Shown piece after piece: positions 35,125 through 44,518 of a DNA stretch of 64,000 nt. The position numbers and the translations under genes were made by a program. Source of the stretch: JBGAJN01 sp044224905 (GTDB lineage: Bacteria > Verrucomicrobiota > Verrucomicrobiia > Limisphaerales > JBGAJN01); contig JBGAJN010000002.1 of NCBI GenBank assembly GCA_044224905.1, forward strand, positions 1-64,000, given 5' to 3'. The notes beneath the pieces were generated by a model. It saw only the letters and a program-made list of their open reading frames with translations, did not search any database and was not told where the DNA came from. How positions within the stretch are numbered: the stretch's first letter is position 1; each line of letters starts with the position of its first letter.

Positions 35125-36372
35125 GTGAGCCGTCCCATCATTCAAATCAGGAATCTCTCAAAGGTGTACCAACTCGGGGCCATCGGTGCGACTTCGCTGA
35201 AGGATGAAGTGCAGCGCTTGTGGGCGAGAATCCGCAACGATGGCGAGAGATTGCATCAACGGGATTTCTGGGCGTTGCGCGATGTCAACTTCGAGGTGCG
35301 GCGGGGCGAAGTAGTCGGCATCATCGGACGCAACGGAGCCGGCAAGTCCACGTTGCTCAAAATTTTATCAAGGATTACGGAGCCGACATCGGGCGAAGTG
35401 ACGTTGCGCGGTCGCGTCGCCAGCTTGCTGGAAGTCGGCACGGGATTTCATCCCGATTTGAGCGGCCGAGAGAACATCTTCCTCAACGGTGCGATTCTCG
35501 GCATGAGCAAAGCCGAAATTCAGGGAAAGCTTGATGAAATCATCGCCTTCGCTGAGGTGGAGCAGTTTATCGACACCCCGGTTAAGCGATATTCGAGCGG
35601 CATGTATGTGCGGCTCGCGTTCGCGGTAGCCGCTCATCTTGAACCGGAAATACTGATCGTCGACGAAGTGCTAGCGGTGGGCGATGCACAGTTCCAGAAC
35701 AAGTGCCTGGCAAAAATGGGCGAAGCGGCGAACAAGCACGGGCGCACCGTTTTGTTCGTCAGCCATCAAATGGCGGCCGTCGGCAATCTCTGCAAGTCGT
35801 GCATTTTGCTCAAGAACGGCCAAGTGGCCTTTCAGGGACCCACGGAAAGCGCAATTGAACTTTATCTAAAGCCCGCTTCGGTGAGCGGTGTTTCGAACGA
35901 GCTGGATTCCCATCGCCCGCCGTGGGCGCGACCCTTCATCAAGTCGGCTCGCGTGTTGAACCTTAAAAAGGAGGAGCAAGGCCACTTTGCCTTGGGTTCG
36001 GGGCTTTGCATTGAGATGACATTCGAGACGGAGAAAGCCGACAAAATGAGGCGCCCCGTGATGGGAATCGTCATCAAGCATGCGGTTCTGGGTGCTGCTG
36101 CAGCGGTCAATATGCGCATGACCGGTTATCGTACGGATGAACGCGAATCTGCTGCGGGAGTGTTGCGATGCTGTTTGCCCCGCCTCAATCTCGTGCAGGG
36201 GCATTACTCGGTGGATCTCTGGTTGGGCGAAGGATCGACCGACGTGGACATGCTTGCGGAGTATTTGAAGTTCACGATTGAGGAGGCCGACGTCTACGGT
36301 ACCGGGCTGACTCCGTTCGCGAATATGGGGATGGTCTATTTGGAGCCCGTTTGGGAATTCGTATCGAAATGA
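35125..36372 (+). CDS. ABC polysaccharide exporter ATPase with C-terminal carbohydrate-binding domain (Wzt-like)
   Basis: 415 residues from the GTG at 35125, 5 bases after the permease stop. The nucleotide-binding domain has Walker A GRNGAGKST (about 68-76), Q-loop/signature RYSSGMYVRLAFAVA, Walker B EILIVDEVLAVGD and switch His in LFVSHQ. Residues ~265-415 form the beta-sandwich found in Wzt proteins that recognise the capped end of the glycan (VMGIVIKHAVLG through FTIEEADVYG). A methyltransferase follows with an ATGA overlap, fitting the known use of methyl caps as an export signal. Confidence 0.9.
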   Translation: MSRPIIQIRNLSKVYQLGAIGATSLKDEVQRLWARIRNDGERLHQRDFWALRDVNFEVRRGEVVGIIGRNGAGKSTLLKILSRITEPTSGEVTLRGRVASLLEVGTGFHPDLSGRENIFLNGAILGMSKAEIQGKLDEIIAFAEVEQFIDTPVKRYSSGMYVRLAFAVAAHLEPEILIVDEVLAVGDAQFQNKCLAKMGEAANKHGRTVLFVSHQMAAVGNLCKSCILLKNGQVAFQGPTESAIELYLKPASVSGVSNELDSHRPPWARPFIKSARVLNLKKEEQGHFALGSGLCIEMTFETEKADKMRRPVMGIVIKHAVLGAAAAVNMRMTGYRTDERESAAGVLRCCLPRLNLVQGHYSVDLWLGEGSTDVDMLAEYLKFTIEEADVYGTGLTPFANMGMVYLEPVWEFVSK

Positions 36373-37160
36373 TGAACCGCCCTGAATCCACCCCTTACTC
36401 TGAGGGCTTTTTTGCCAACATTTCCGGCGCTTCTCGGCGGTCGGCTCAACAAACGGTTCCGCTCGTGATGTCCTTGATCCAATGCGGATCGGTTGTAGAT
36501 GTCGGCTGCGGTGTGGGCTCGTGGTTGCGCGTGTTCAAGGAGCAAGGTGTGACGGAAGTTCTCGGTCTGGACGGAGACTACGTTAAGACCGGCCAGCTCG
36601 AAATCAATGCGGCGGAATTTCGCGCTGTGAATCTGGCGTCTCCACCGAAATTGGAACGAGAGTTCGACCTCGCTGTTTCTTTAGAGGTTGCCGAACACTT
36701 GCCGCCAGACGCTGCTGACCCGTTTGTTGCCTACCTTGCCCAGCTCGCGCCGGTCGTCATGTTCTCCGCAGCAGTTCCCGGTCAAGGCGGCACGAACCAT
36801 CTCAACGAACAGTGGCCGGACTATTGGGCCGGGCTGTTTGAAAAGCACAATTTCGCCACCCTCGATTGCTTGCGGGAACAGCTGTGGCACAACGAACAGG
36901 TCGAGTGGTATTACGTTCAGAATATGCTGCTCTTCGTGCGTAACGAATTCCTGGCCTCGCACCCCGAGTTGCAGGCTCTGGCGGCGCGCACTCAGATGAA
37001 CCGGCTTTCGTTGGTTCATCCGCGCACGTTTGCGATTGCGCGACGGGAAGTCCGCGAACTGCAGCAAAAACTCTTGCCGGAGAATATGCCGTTGAAAGAT
37101 ACCATTCGGGCGCTTCCCGCAATTTTCCGTGGCGCGTTGAAACGACGGGCTGGCCGCTGA
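36369..37160 (+). CDS. Class I SAM-dependent methyltransferase
   Basis: 263 residues from ATG 36369, which overlaps the Wzt-like stop. Motif I is SVVDVGCGVGSWL, the acidic end of strand 2 is VLGLDGDYV, and motif IV is FDLAVSLEVAEHL. The C-terminal half contains NHLNEQWPDYWAGLFE and an aromatic, charged tail. The reaction is probably methyl transfer to a glycan or glycolipid intermediate. Its position next to the Wzt-like ATPase makes a terminal-capping role attractive, but this is inferred. Confidence 0.82.
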   Translation: MMNRPESTPYSEGFFANISGASRRSAQQTVPLVMSLIQCGSVVDVGCGVGSWLRVFKEQGVTEVLGLDGDYVKTGQLEINAAEFRAVNLASPPKLEREFDLAVSLEVAEHLPPDAADPFVAYLAQLAPVVMFSAAVPGQGGTNHLNEQWPDYWAGLFEKHNFATLDCLREQLWHNEQVEWYYVQNMLLFVRNEFLASHPELQALAARTQMNRLSLVHPRTFAIARREVRELQQKLLPENMPLKDTIRALPAIFRGALKRRAGR

Positions 37161-37185
37161 GCCTGGCGCTACGTCTCGACCTTCG

Positions 37186-38196
37186 ATGTTCAGCTTCATC
37201 ATCTGCACGCACAAAGCACCGGCGAGTTTGAACGACACCTTGGCGTCGCTGGCGGTACAGACCCGCGAATGGCCGTTTGAGATTCTGCTGATCAACAATG
37301 GTTTTCCCGCCTGCGATGAAGAGCGACTGATGCAGCTGGCATCGCGATTGGGCCTCAGCGAGTATTTTCGAATCCACAGGGAGCCGACTCCCGGACTCGG
37401 CTTCGCGCGGCGGTCTGCTTTCCAGCAAGCCCGCGGGGATTGGCTCGTGCTACTGGATGATGACAATACTATAGGCGCCGAGTTTCTTTCGACGCTCGAA
37501 CGTTGTTGTGTTGGAAATCCGAATTTGGGAGGGATTACCGCTTGCGTTTCGCCCGTATGGGAACAAACGCCACCGGCATGGTTGATCGAGTTTGGGGCAA
37601 GTTGCCTAAGCTACAATCAGCCGAGTGCGTTTCGCATTCGCCCCTTTGAGCGAACATTCCCCGCCGCAGAGTTTCGCGAGGCTTGCCGTCCGCCTGGGGG
37701 TGGAATGATTATTCACCGGAGGGTGGCCGATTATTATCTTCAAACGGCTGGCCATCCGGCGCGGTTGGCTTTGGAGCGCACGGGTGAATCGTTGGTTGGG
37801 TGTCAGGACGAGGACATTTGGCGCGGAATAAAACCCCTGAAGATGGACGTGTTGGTAACCGACCGGCTGCAGGTGGAACATCACATTCCCCGGACTCGAC
37901 TCCGCAAGAATTACCTCCTGCGGCTCAATTTTGAGATGGCTTATTCCTATGTCGTGCTCGATCGACTCCTTGGGAATATTTCCGTGCAGACCCCTGCCGC
38001 TTTGGTCCGAGCGAGCTTTTGGACTTTGGTGCGAGCAGCGCGAGACTTTTTACTCCATCGGGAAAAGTATCCATTCTGGCACCAAGTGCTTTTCGTCGCA
38101 CGAGAACTGGGCCGCGTTAAAGGGCATCTCAAAAAAATCGCACCGCCAGCTGGAAATGCGCGGGCGGAGAAGGTGGCTGCCTCCGCAGTATCATGA
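37186..38196 (+). CDS. Glycosyltransferase family 2 protein
   Basis: 336 residues. The GT-A start MFSFIICTHKAPASLNDTL is followed by LLINNGF and the metal-binding LVLLDDDNTIGAEFL (DxD-like DDDN). A mid-domain RPPGGGMIIHRR and an acceptor-side GESLVGCQDEDIWRG motif (ED box) are present. A basic amphipathic C-terminal third suggests membrane contact. It transfers a sugar from a nucleotide donor to the growing EPS repeat unit; neither sugar can be read from sequence. It overlaps the oxidoreductase gene by 4 bases. Confidence 0.88.
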   Translation: MFSFIICTHKAPASLNDTLASLAVQTREWPFEILLINNGFPACDEERLMQLASRLGLSEYFRIHREPTPGLGFARRSAFQQARGDWLVLLDDDNTIGAEFLSTLERCCVGNPNLGGITACVSPVWEQTPPAWLIEFGASCLSYNQPSAFRIRPFERTFPAAEFREACRPPGGGMIIHRRVADYYLQTAGHPARLALERTGESLVGCQDEDIWRGIKPLKMDVLVTDRLQVEHHIPRTRLRKNYLLRLNFEMAYSYVVLDRLLGNISVQTPAALVRASFWTLVRAARDFLLHREKYPFWHQVLFVARELGRVKGHLKKIAPPAGNARAEKVAASAVS

Positions 38197-39284
38197 TCGC
38201 CGCCAAACTCCAAAGCCCTGTATCGGTTGCATTGGTTGGGTGCGGTGCGCTGGCTGAACTCTACTATGCACCGGCGCTCGCTGAATTGCAGCGCGGTGGC
38301 CGAGTGAACGTGGTCGGACTGTTTGATCCCAATCCGGCGAGCGTGGCGAAATTGCAGAAACTCTTTCCGAGTGCTAGGGCGGTAGGAGCCGTCGGCGATC
38401 TGTGTGGAATGAGGCCAAGCATCGGGATCGTTGCGTCGCCAGCCAAGTTTCATGCGGAGCAAACCATTGCTTTGTTGAATTCGGGCATTAACGTCCTTTG
38501 CGAGAAGCCGATGGCTAGTACGGTGGCCGAGGCTGAAGCGATGAATGCCGCTGCGTTGCGAAACAATCGCTTGCTCGCTGTTGGTTTGTTTCGCCGTTTC
38601 TTTCCCGCCTTGCAAACGATCCGCTCGATGGTGGCGCAAGGCACCTTTGGATTAGTGCGATCTTTCACCTTCTTCGAGGGTGGGCCGTTTAATTGGCCGG
38701 CTGCTTCTCCGTCTTTTTTCCACAAAGCTCAGGCTCACGGCGGTGTGCTGCTGGATCTCGGCATACACGTGCTCGATCTGGTTGATTGGCTCTTCGGCGC
38801 CCCATCGGAAATCAGGTGCGCGGATGATGCGATGGGTAACCTTGAAGCGAACTGTACAATTACTTTGAAGTTTCCCGCCGGGCAGGTCGGTGAAATTCGC
38901 CTGAGTCGCGATACCGTGACCGAGAATCAGTTTACGATTCATTTCGATCGAGGTGTCGTTCGATGGCAGGTCGGGGATGCGAACCATCTGCGGGTGCAGT
39001 TTGCCGGAGTGCCCGGTGAATTGCGTTCGGAGATGTGGGAAACCGTAACCGGGACCCCGGTCAAGCCGCGGCTGGCGGCGAGCTACCATCAGAGTTTTGT
39101 CCATCAACTGCTCAACGTTATTGCTGCCGTGAGGGGTGAGGGAAACTTGATGGTTGGAGGGGAGCAGGGCATTCGCAGCCTTCGGCACGTCGAGCGTTGT
39201 TATCAACAGCGAACCTTGATGCCGATGCCGTGGCTGACGCCGCGGGAATTGGAACAGGCGCAAGCGTTGAGTGGTTTGTCATGA
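38193..39284 (+). CDS. Gfo/Idh/MocA-family oxidoreductase
   Basis: 363 residues. The Rossmann fold starts SVALVGCGALAELYYAPAL, and VLCEKPMAS carries the family EKP motif with the catalytic/cofactor Lys. GGVLLDLGIHVLDLVDWL contains the conserved His of the C-terminal alpha/beta domain. Family members oxidise or reduce nucleotide sugars such as UDP-GlcNAc-derived uronic acids. Overlaps of 4 bases on both sides place it in one translational unit with the GT2 and the SDR gene, consistent with making an activated sugar for this polymer. Confidence 0.87.
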   Translation: MIAAKLQSPVSVALVGCGALAELYYAPALAELQRGGRVNVVGLFDPNPASVAKLQKLFPSARAVGAVGDLCGMRPSIGIVASPAKFHAEQTIALLNSGINVLCEKPMASTVAEAEAMNAAALRNNRLLAVGLFRRFFPALQTIRSMVAQGTFGLVRSFTFFEGGPFNWPAASPSFFHKAQAHGGVLLDLGIHVLDLVDWLFGAPSEIRCADDAMGNLEANCTITLKFPAGQVGEIRLSRDTVTENQFTIHFDRGVVRWQVGDANHLRVQFAGVPGELRSEMWETVTGTPVKPRLAASYHQSFVHQLLNVIAAVRGEGNLMVGGEQGIRSLRHVERCYQQRTLMPMPWLTPRELEQAQALSGLS

Positions 39285-40390
39285 TCCCGAAAGTCGCAAT
39301 TGTTGGCGCGAACGGGTTCGTGGGCAGTCGGTTGATCGAGGTGTTTCATCTCGGGCAGATTGCGAAGTTGCGTCCGGTGGTGCGCGGTTTCGGCGGTCTT
39401 GCGCGGCTTGCCCGATTTGAACTCGATTGGCGCGTGGCCGATGCCCGGGATGCCAGGGCGCTGACGAGTGCCTTCGAGGGCTGCGATGTCGTCGTGAATC
39501 TCGTGGTGGGCGATGCTCCGTGCATTCTGGAGAACGCGACCGCTGTTTACACCGCTGCTCAAGCTGCGGGTATCAAGCGTTTGATCCATTTAAGCTCGGC
39601 GTCGGTTCACGGCCAAGCGCCGGTTGCAGGAACGGATGAGCGGTCGCCTTTGCACACGAATCATGCTCATGCCTACAACAATGCCAAGGTTCGCGCAGAA
39701 CGTGCGCTGATGGCGTTACGTGCACGGGGCAAAGTCCAGCTCGTGACTCTACGCCCTGGCATTGTCTTCGGACCTCGCTCACGCTGGATTACCGATACAG
39801 CGGATCAACTGCTCAGCAGCACGGCGTGGTTGGTTAATGACGGCACCGGAATCTGCAACTCCATTTACGTCGACAACCTGATCGAAGCGATCCGCCTGGC
39901 GATGTTCGGCGAACACGTCGACAGCGAGGTTTTCCTCGTCGGCGACCGGGAGCAGGTGACTTGGCGGGATTTCTATCGTCCGATTGCCGATGCACTTGGT
40001 GTGAAGTTCGATGACATCCGGCGAGTGGCTGCGCCCCACTTCGAGCATTCGTGGAAGGAGAAGATTGAAAACATCCGCGTTTCGAAGCCGGTGCAGGCGA
40101 TTCTGCCCGCGGTACCGGCGAAGTTGAAGGCGGCGGTAAGGGCCGCGTTGGTGGCGGTTGACGCCCCGACCGTGCGTTCGCCATGGATGCTGCCAGCCGA
40201 AGCGTCCCCGGTGATCACCGAGGAAATGTGTCTGTTGCAATCGTGTTCAGTAAAACTGCCATGGCGGAATGCGGAACAAAAACTGGGCTATCAACCTCCC
40301 GTCACGTTTGCTGAAGGGATGCGGCGATCTATTGGCTGGCTGGCCTTCGCGGGTTATCCCGTTGGTGCTCCAGTCACGTCAGCGCGATGA
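39281..40390 (+). CDS. NAD-dependent epimerase/dehydratase (extended SDR)
   Basis: 369 residues from ATG 39281 (ATGA overlap). The N-terminal VAIVGANGFVGSRL is the GxxGxxG cofactor loop. Ser in HLSSASVHG and the YxxxK pair in HAYNNAKVRAE complete the catalytic triad, and LRPGIVFGPRS is the usual substrate-side segment. A C-terminal extension past residue ~270 is less conserved. Likely substrate is a nucleotide sugar or a lipid-linked sugar, in series with the preceding Gfo/Idh/MocA enzyme; the specific epimerase or dehydratase step is not determined. Confidence 0.87.
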   Translation: MIPKVAIVGANGFVGSRLIEVFHLGQIAKLRPVVRGFGGLARLARFELDWRVADARDARALTSAFEGCDVVVNLVVGDAPCILENATAVYTAAQAAGIKRLIHLSSASVHGQAPVAGTDERSPLHTNHAHAYNNAKVRAERALMALRARGKVQLVTLRPGIVFGPRSRWITDTADQLLSSTAWLVNDGTGICNSIYVDNLIEAIRLAMFGEHVDSEVFLVGDREQVTWRDFYRPIADALGVKFDDIRRVAAPHFEHSWKEKIENIRVSKPVQAILPAVPAKLKAAVRAALVAVDAPTVRSPWMLPAEASPVITEEMCLLQSCSVKLPWRNAEQKLGYQPPVTFAEGMRRSIGWLAFAGYPVGAPVTSAR

Positions 40391-41301
40391 AAAAACTGTG
40401 GGCGATTGCGCGTTACAAAATCGCGTGGCACCTCAACGCCTTGCTGGTGCGGCGACTTTGGCTTTTGAACGGACTGGGCGCCCAGTTGACCGTTGTCGAC
40501 CAGTTTGGAACGCCCGGTGACACGTTGCTGACCGCCACGATCTGCCGGCACATTAAGATTCGATTTCCCCGTCTCCGGATCAATTGCGTGACGCGCAATC
40601 CCAGCCTGCTCGAAACCGACCCCCACATTTCCGCGTTGAACGGTCCGGATTCGTTGTTCCGGCTCACTTTTTTCTACCAACGTCCAGATGGTCCGCCCTT
40701 CAACATTCTCAAACCCACGCTCGAGCACGTTGGAATTCGCCAATACGATTACCGCGCCCGGGTCTATTTGCGTCCCGAGGAGCTTGCGCAGGGCGCCGGG
40801 CGACTTTCCGAGCTGCCGCAGCCCATCATTACCTTCAATGCGATGAGTCGCGAACGTGTGAAGATTTGGCCCGAAGACTACTGGCGTACTTTGTTGCGGA
40901 ACTTGGGTCAGCTCGGATCGCTGGTTCAATTGGGCGATAATCGGGAACCGCAGTTCGAAGGCGTTACCCGCTTTGCGGGAAGTTTGACCATGCGCGAATC
41001 GATGGCGGTGTTGGCTCATGCGCGTTTGCATTTGGGGCCCGATAGCTTCCTGATGCACGCGGCCAACGGACTGGATGTCCGATCGATCATCATCTTCGGT
41101 GGCTCGCGCTTACCCGCGAGCCTTGGTTATCCGCAGAACATAAACCTCGAAACGCAGATCGAATGCAGCGGTTGTTGGATTGACATCTCGAACGGCCAGA
41201 CATGTCCGTATGACATTAAGTGCATGAGACTGATTTCTCCCGAGACGGTCTACCGTCAGGCGGCGGGTGTTCTAAAAAATGCGGTCGCTGTGATTGAATG
41301 A
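40387..41301 (+). CDS. Glycosyltransferase family 9 (heptosyltransferase-like)
   Basis: 304 residues. After a basic hydrophobic N-terminus (LNALLVRRLWLL) comes VVDQFGTPGDTLLTATICRHIK, matching the GT9 GD-x-L donor loop, and later HARLHLGPDSFLMHAANGL, matching the GT9 motif in which an acidic residue contacts the nucleotide. The protein is slightly short for a heptosyltransferase. The C-terminus has a cysteine-bearing stretch (CSGCWIDIS, CPYDIKCM) common in GT9 enzymes of EPS loci. The transferred sugar is unknown. Confidence 0.82.
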   Translation: MKKLWAIARYKIAWHLNALLVRRLWLLNGLGAQLTVVDQFGTPGDTLLTATICRHIKIRFPRLRINCVTRNPSLLETDPHISALNGPDSLFRLTFFYQRPDGPPFNILKPTLEHVGIRQYDYRARVYLRPEELAQGAGRLSELPQPIITFNAMSRERVKIWPEDYWRTLLRNLGQLGSLVQLGDNREPQFEGVTRFAGSLTMRESMAVLAHARLHLGPDSFLMHAANGLDVRSIIIFGGSRLPASLGYPQNINLETQIECSGCWIDISNGQTCPYDIKCMRLISPETVYRQAAGVLKNAVAVIE

Positions 41302-42131
41302 AGGCAGCCGTTTCCGCATACGTTCCGTGTTTCAACAACGAGGCTACCGTCCTTGCCTCACTCGATTCTTTGCGCGCCCAATCGGTACCGCCAACGGAAA
41401 TCTGCCTGTTGGATGATGGTTCAACGGATCGCTCTGTTGACGTTGGCGTGCGCGCCGGTGTTCGCGTAGTCCGGATGGAGCGGAACTCTGGGCGCGGTGC
41501 GGTCCGCGCGCGGGCGATGAAGGAGTTGCAGCATGAGTTTGTTGCTTGTTGCGACGCGACCAATACGCTTGCGCCAGATTTTGTCGAGCGGTCGTTGCGC
41601 TGGATGGACGATCCCCAAGTAGCGGGTGTATTTGGCCGAATCACCCAGCAACCACCCCGGTGCCTTTCCGACCGTTGGCGTGGTCGGCATCTTTTCAAAG
41701 TGAATGAGCCGATGACTCTCAAGCATGGAGGCTTGTTGAGCACGTGGGGCTGCCTGTTGCGAAGGTCTGCCGTGCTTGACGTCGGAAACTTTGACTCGCG
41801 CCTGCGGCATTCCGAAGATGCGGAGCTTGGTCGCCGACTGCTGGCAAAGAATTATGATGTGGTTTTCGATCCCGAATTGAAGGTGGTTGCGGGCGTAACC
41901 AACACACTCGGGCAGGTGATGGAGCGTTATTGGCGTTGGTATGCTGGAGTGGAGGAGCGCGTCAGCTGGCGGCAGTATTTCAAACAGGTCGCGTATGCGG
42001 CGAAGGTCATGGCGAGACAGGATTTGCGTGACGGCGATTTGTGGTCGGTGCCAGTGAGTCTGTTCACGCCGCACTATCAGTTTTGGAAGTCGTGGACGCG
42101 AAGGTCTTCCGCGTCGGCGCAAAGAACTTAA
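41298..42131 (+). CDS. Glycosyltransferase family 2 protein
   Basis: 277 residues: VSAYVPCFNNEATVLASL and EICLLDDGSTDRSVD form the nucleotide-binding half. The usual DxD site reads CCDATNTLAPDF, so the second Asp is replaced, although D at DAT may suffice. HSEDAELGRRLLAKNYDVVF supplies the ED motif of the acceptor side. A C-terminal aromatic region (WRWYAGVEERVSW) may associate with the membrane. It overlaps the GT9 gene by 4 bases. The atypical metal site is worth noting when judging activity. Confidence 0.85.
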   Translation: MKAAVSAYVPCFNNEATVLASLDSLRAQSVPPTEICLLDDGSTDRSVDVGVRAGVRVVRMERNSGRGAVRARAMKELQHEFVACCDATNTLAPDFVERSLRWMDDPQVAGVFGRITQQPPRCLSDRWRGRHLFKVNEPMTLKHGGLLSTWGCLLRRSAVLDVGNFDSRLRHSEDAELGRRLLAKNYDVVFDPELKVVAGVTNTLGQVMERYWRWYAGVEERVSWRQYFKQVAYAAKVMARQDLRDGDLWSVPVSLFTPHYQFWKSWTRRSSASAQRT

Positions 42132-42210
42132 CAAAGCCGATGACTCGGCATTCAAGATTTGTTGGAATCAGCGGCGGCGCGTGGTTGCGCCCGAAAAACG
42201 ACAGAAGAAA

Positions 42211-43431
42211 ATGATTTACGATTTTGCGATTATCGGCGGCGGCATTGTGGGACTGGCGACGGGATTGAGTTTGAGTCGCCGGCATCCGGGTGCGCGGATT
42301 GTTTTGTTGGAGAAAGAGTCGGAGCCGTCCCTGCACCAGACCGGGCGCAACAGCGGCGTGATTCATTCGGGGATTTACTACAAGCCCGGCAGCTTCAAGG
42401 CGCGCTTCGCCAAGGCGGGCGCGACGTCGATGGTTGAGTTCTGCCGCGAGCACGGCATTCCTCACGACGTTTGCGGCAAGGTGATCGTGGCCACTCGCGA
42501 GGAAGAATTGCCGTTGCTCGCTAATCTATACCAACGCGGTCTGCAAAACGGTTTGCCGGTGAAGAAAATATCGGCTGACGAAGTTCGCGAAATCGAACCG
42601 CATGTCCGGAGTCTGGCGGGTATCCGTGTGCCCACCACGGGTATTACCAGCTATCGCGCAGTGTCGCAGAAATATTTGGAGTTGTTTGAAGCCAATGGCG
42701 GTGTGGCCAAGTTTCGCAATCAAGTTCTCCACATCACGGACCGTGGTGGTTTGCACGTGGTGGAAACGGACGCGGGCGAGTACGATGCGCGGTTCGTTAT
42801 CAACTGCGCCGGGCTTCACAGTGATCGCGTTGCGCGTTTGGCGGGCGCGAATCCCGGAGCGAAGATCGTTCCGTTTCGCGGCGAGTATTACGAACTGGTT
42901 CCGGAACGCCGCCACTTGGTGAAGACGCTGATTTATCCCGTGCCGAATCCCGATTTTCCCTTCCTCGGTGTGCATTTCACGATGATGATTGATGGCTCGG
43001 TCCACGCCGGCCCGAATGCGGTCCTGGCTTTCAAACGTGAGGGCTATTTCAAGAGCGACTTCAACCTGCGCGACTTCGCCGAAACGATGGCTTTTGGTGG
43101 CTTCTGGAAACTCGCGCAAAAGAATCTCGGTGAAGGCTTGAAGGAAATCTATCGCTCGCTGAGCAAGGCGGCCTTTGTGCGCAGCCTGCAGCAATTGATT
43201 CCGGAGGTGCGCGCTGAAGATTTGGTGCCGTGCAAAGCCGGGGTTCGTGCGCAGGCCCTGCTCAATGACGGAAAACTGGTCGATGACTTCCTCATGGTTA
43301 AAGGTCGTCACGCGTTGCATGTCTGCAACGCGCCGTCGCCTGCCGCAACCGCATCTTTGGAGATTGGCAAAGCGATTGTCGATCAGGTGCCTGCGCCGGA
43401 AGCACACGCGACAGTTGCGATGACCGTGTGA
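42211..43431 (+). CDS. lhgO: L-2-hydroxyglutarate oxidase-like FAD-dependent oxidoreductase
   Basis: 406 residues from ATG 42211; a GTG 30 bases upstream is less likely. The FAD-binding start is FAIIGGGIVGLATGLSLSRR, followed by HQTGRNSGVIHSGIYYKPG, which is highly characteristic of LhgO/L-2-HGDH. Later segments include VINCAGLHSDRVARLAG and VPFRGEYYELVPE, and the ending is the VCNAPSPAATASLEIG flavin-binding motif. The enzyme family oxidises L-2-hydroxyglutarate to 2-oxoglutarate at the membrane. Its presence between glycosyltransferase genes is unusual: it may be a passenger, or use a sugar acid. An 80-bp gap precedes it. Confidence 0.88.
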   Translation: MIYDFAIIGGGIVGLATGLSLSRRHPGARIVLLEKESEPSLHQTGRNSGVIHSGIYYKPGSFKARFAKAGATSMVEFCREHGIPHDVCGKVIVATREEELPLLANLYQRGLQNGLPVKKISADEVREIEPHVRSLAGIRVPTTGITSYRAVSQKYLELFEANGGVAKFRNQVLHITDRGGLHVVETDAGEYDARFVINCAGLHSDRVARLAGANPGAKIVPFRGEYYELVPERRHLVKTLIYPVPNPDFPFLGVHFTMMIDGSVHAGPNAVLAFKREGYFKSDFNLRDFAETMAFGGFWKLAQKNLGEGLKEIYRSLSKAAFVRSLQQLIPEVRAEDLVPCKAGVRAQALLNDGKLVDDFLMVKGRHALHVCNAPSPAATASLEIGKAIVDQVPAPEAHATVAMTV

Positions 43432-43450
43432 TGCTCGCTCAATCAAAATC

Positions 43451-44518
43451 GTGGCCAGCTATTTAACCCGGGAAATCAAAATCCACGCGGCCCTTGACGG
43501 GCTTCTGGAGGCGGCGCGTCGTTCCGGGTTGCCGATTCAAATCATCACCCTGATGGAAGTGGTTCCGCCTGCGGGTTGGCGGGGCTTGCCTCGAATCGTC
43601 GCGAAGAAGTTCGGCCTGCTGCTCGTGCACTTTGTTTTGATGTGGGATGTGGTGCGCTTGCCGCCGGGCCGGTTTGGTCTGGTGCGCGAATTCCTTTCAG
43701 TGCCGACGTTGCTGGTGTGGCCGGTGATTTGGTTTCGACGCCGCCGGCTCCTGTTTGTGGTGAATCACAACCTTGATTCTGCGTTGTGCAGCAAGGTGCA
43801 TTTGTTTGCGCTCCGGGCGCTATGTTTCTTGGGCATTCGTTTGCTGTGCTTCGAAAGCACCGCTGGCTTGATGCAGCTGAACCTTGCGCCCGATTCGTCG
43901 CACGGCTTTTCAATCCCGACACCCTTGTTGCCATCTCAGCCGCTTCCCGTGTCCGCGCCACACGGCCCGCCGGTCATTGGCGTGGTTGGAAATGTCCGCT
44001 CAGAAAAAGGTTTCGAGGATCTGCTCCAAGTGCTGATGAATGCATCTCGAAGCGGCAAACTCGAAGCGCGCTACTTGATCGGAACAACAAATTCTGAAGT
44101 TCGACAGCGCTGCCGCGCGCTGGGCTGGGAGGAAGTCGATACAACTCTCCCGCAGGATTATTTCTCGGCGATGTCACGCTGCGATGTGCTCGTTTTCAAT
44201 TATCAACGTCCGAACTATTTCTTCCGCGCCAGCGGAGTTGTGGCTGATGCGATCTGTGCCGGTACCTTTGTTGTGACTCCAAATTGCCCCGGCTTGGCTT
44301 CGCAGATTTCCGAACCCACACGAGTCGGACTGACGTTCGAATCCTTGGAAGAACTGCCCGCCGTGCTCGAACGCGCGCTGAAGCTCGCCGCGGAAACGCC
44401 GCGTGAAGCATTCGAGCGACAGATCGCCGCGCGCGGGCCCGCTCGTTTGGCGGAGCGTCTGCGTGAGATATTCCAAACGTTCGAGCCCGCCGCTGCGACG
44501 GTTCCAGCAAGAGCGTGA
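43451..44518 (+). CDS. GT-B fold glycosyltransferase (family 4-like)
   Basis: 355 residues from a GTG start. The N-terminal half is divergent and carries hydrophobic, basic stretches (FLSVPTLLVWPVIWFRRRRLLFV) that could dock on the membrane. The C-terminal half starts PPVIGVVGNVRSEKGFEDLL, continues with YFSAMSRCDVLVFNY, and has an FVVTPNCPGLASQI loop where the donor-binding site of GT4 enzymes lies. The canonical EX7E motif is not obvious. It is therefore a remote member. It overlaps the acyltransferase gene by 4 bases (GTGA). Confidence 0.7.
   Translation: MASYLTREIKIHAALDGLLEAARRSGLPIQIITLMEVVPPAGWRGLPRIVAKKFGLLLVHFVLMWDVVRLPPGRFGLVREFLSVPTLLVWPVIWFRRRRLLFVVNHNLDSALCSKVHLFALRALCFLGIRLLCFESTAGLMQLNLAPDSSHGFSIPTPLLPSQPLPVSAPHGPPVIGVVGNVRSEKGFEDLLQVLMNASRSGKLEARYLIGTTNSEVRQRCRALGWEEVDTTLPQDYFSAMSRCDVLVFNYQRPNYFFRASGVVADAICAGTFVVTPNCPGLASQISEPTRVGLTFESLEELPAVLERALKLAAETPREAFERQIAARGPARLAERLREIFQTFEPAAATVPARA

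Noticed and set aside
38378..38385. Exact GGCGGTAG core of the ops element
   Set aside because: It lies inside the Gfo/Idh/MocA coding region without a hairpin. An 8-mer of this composition is expected about once or more by chance in the window.
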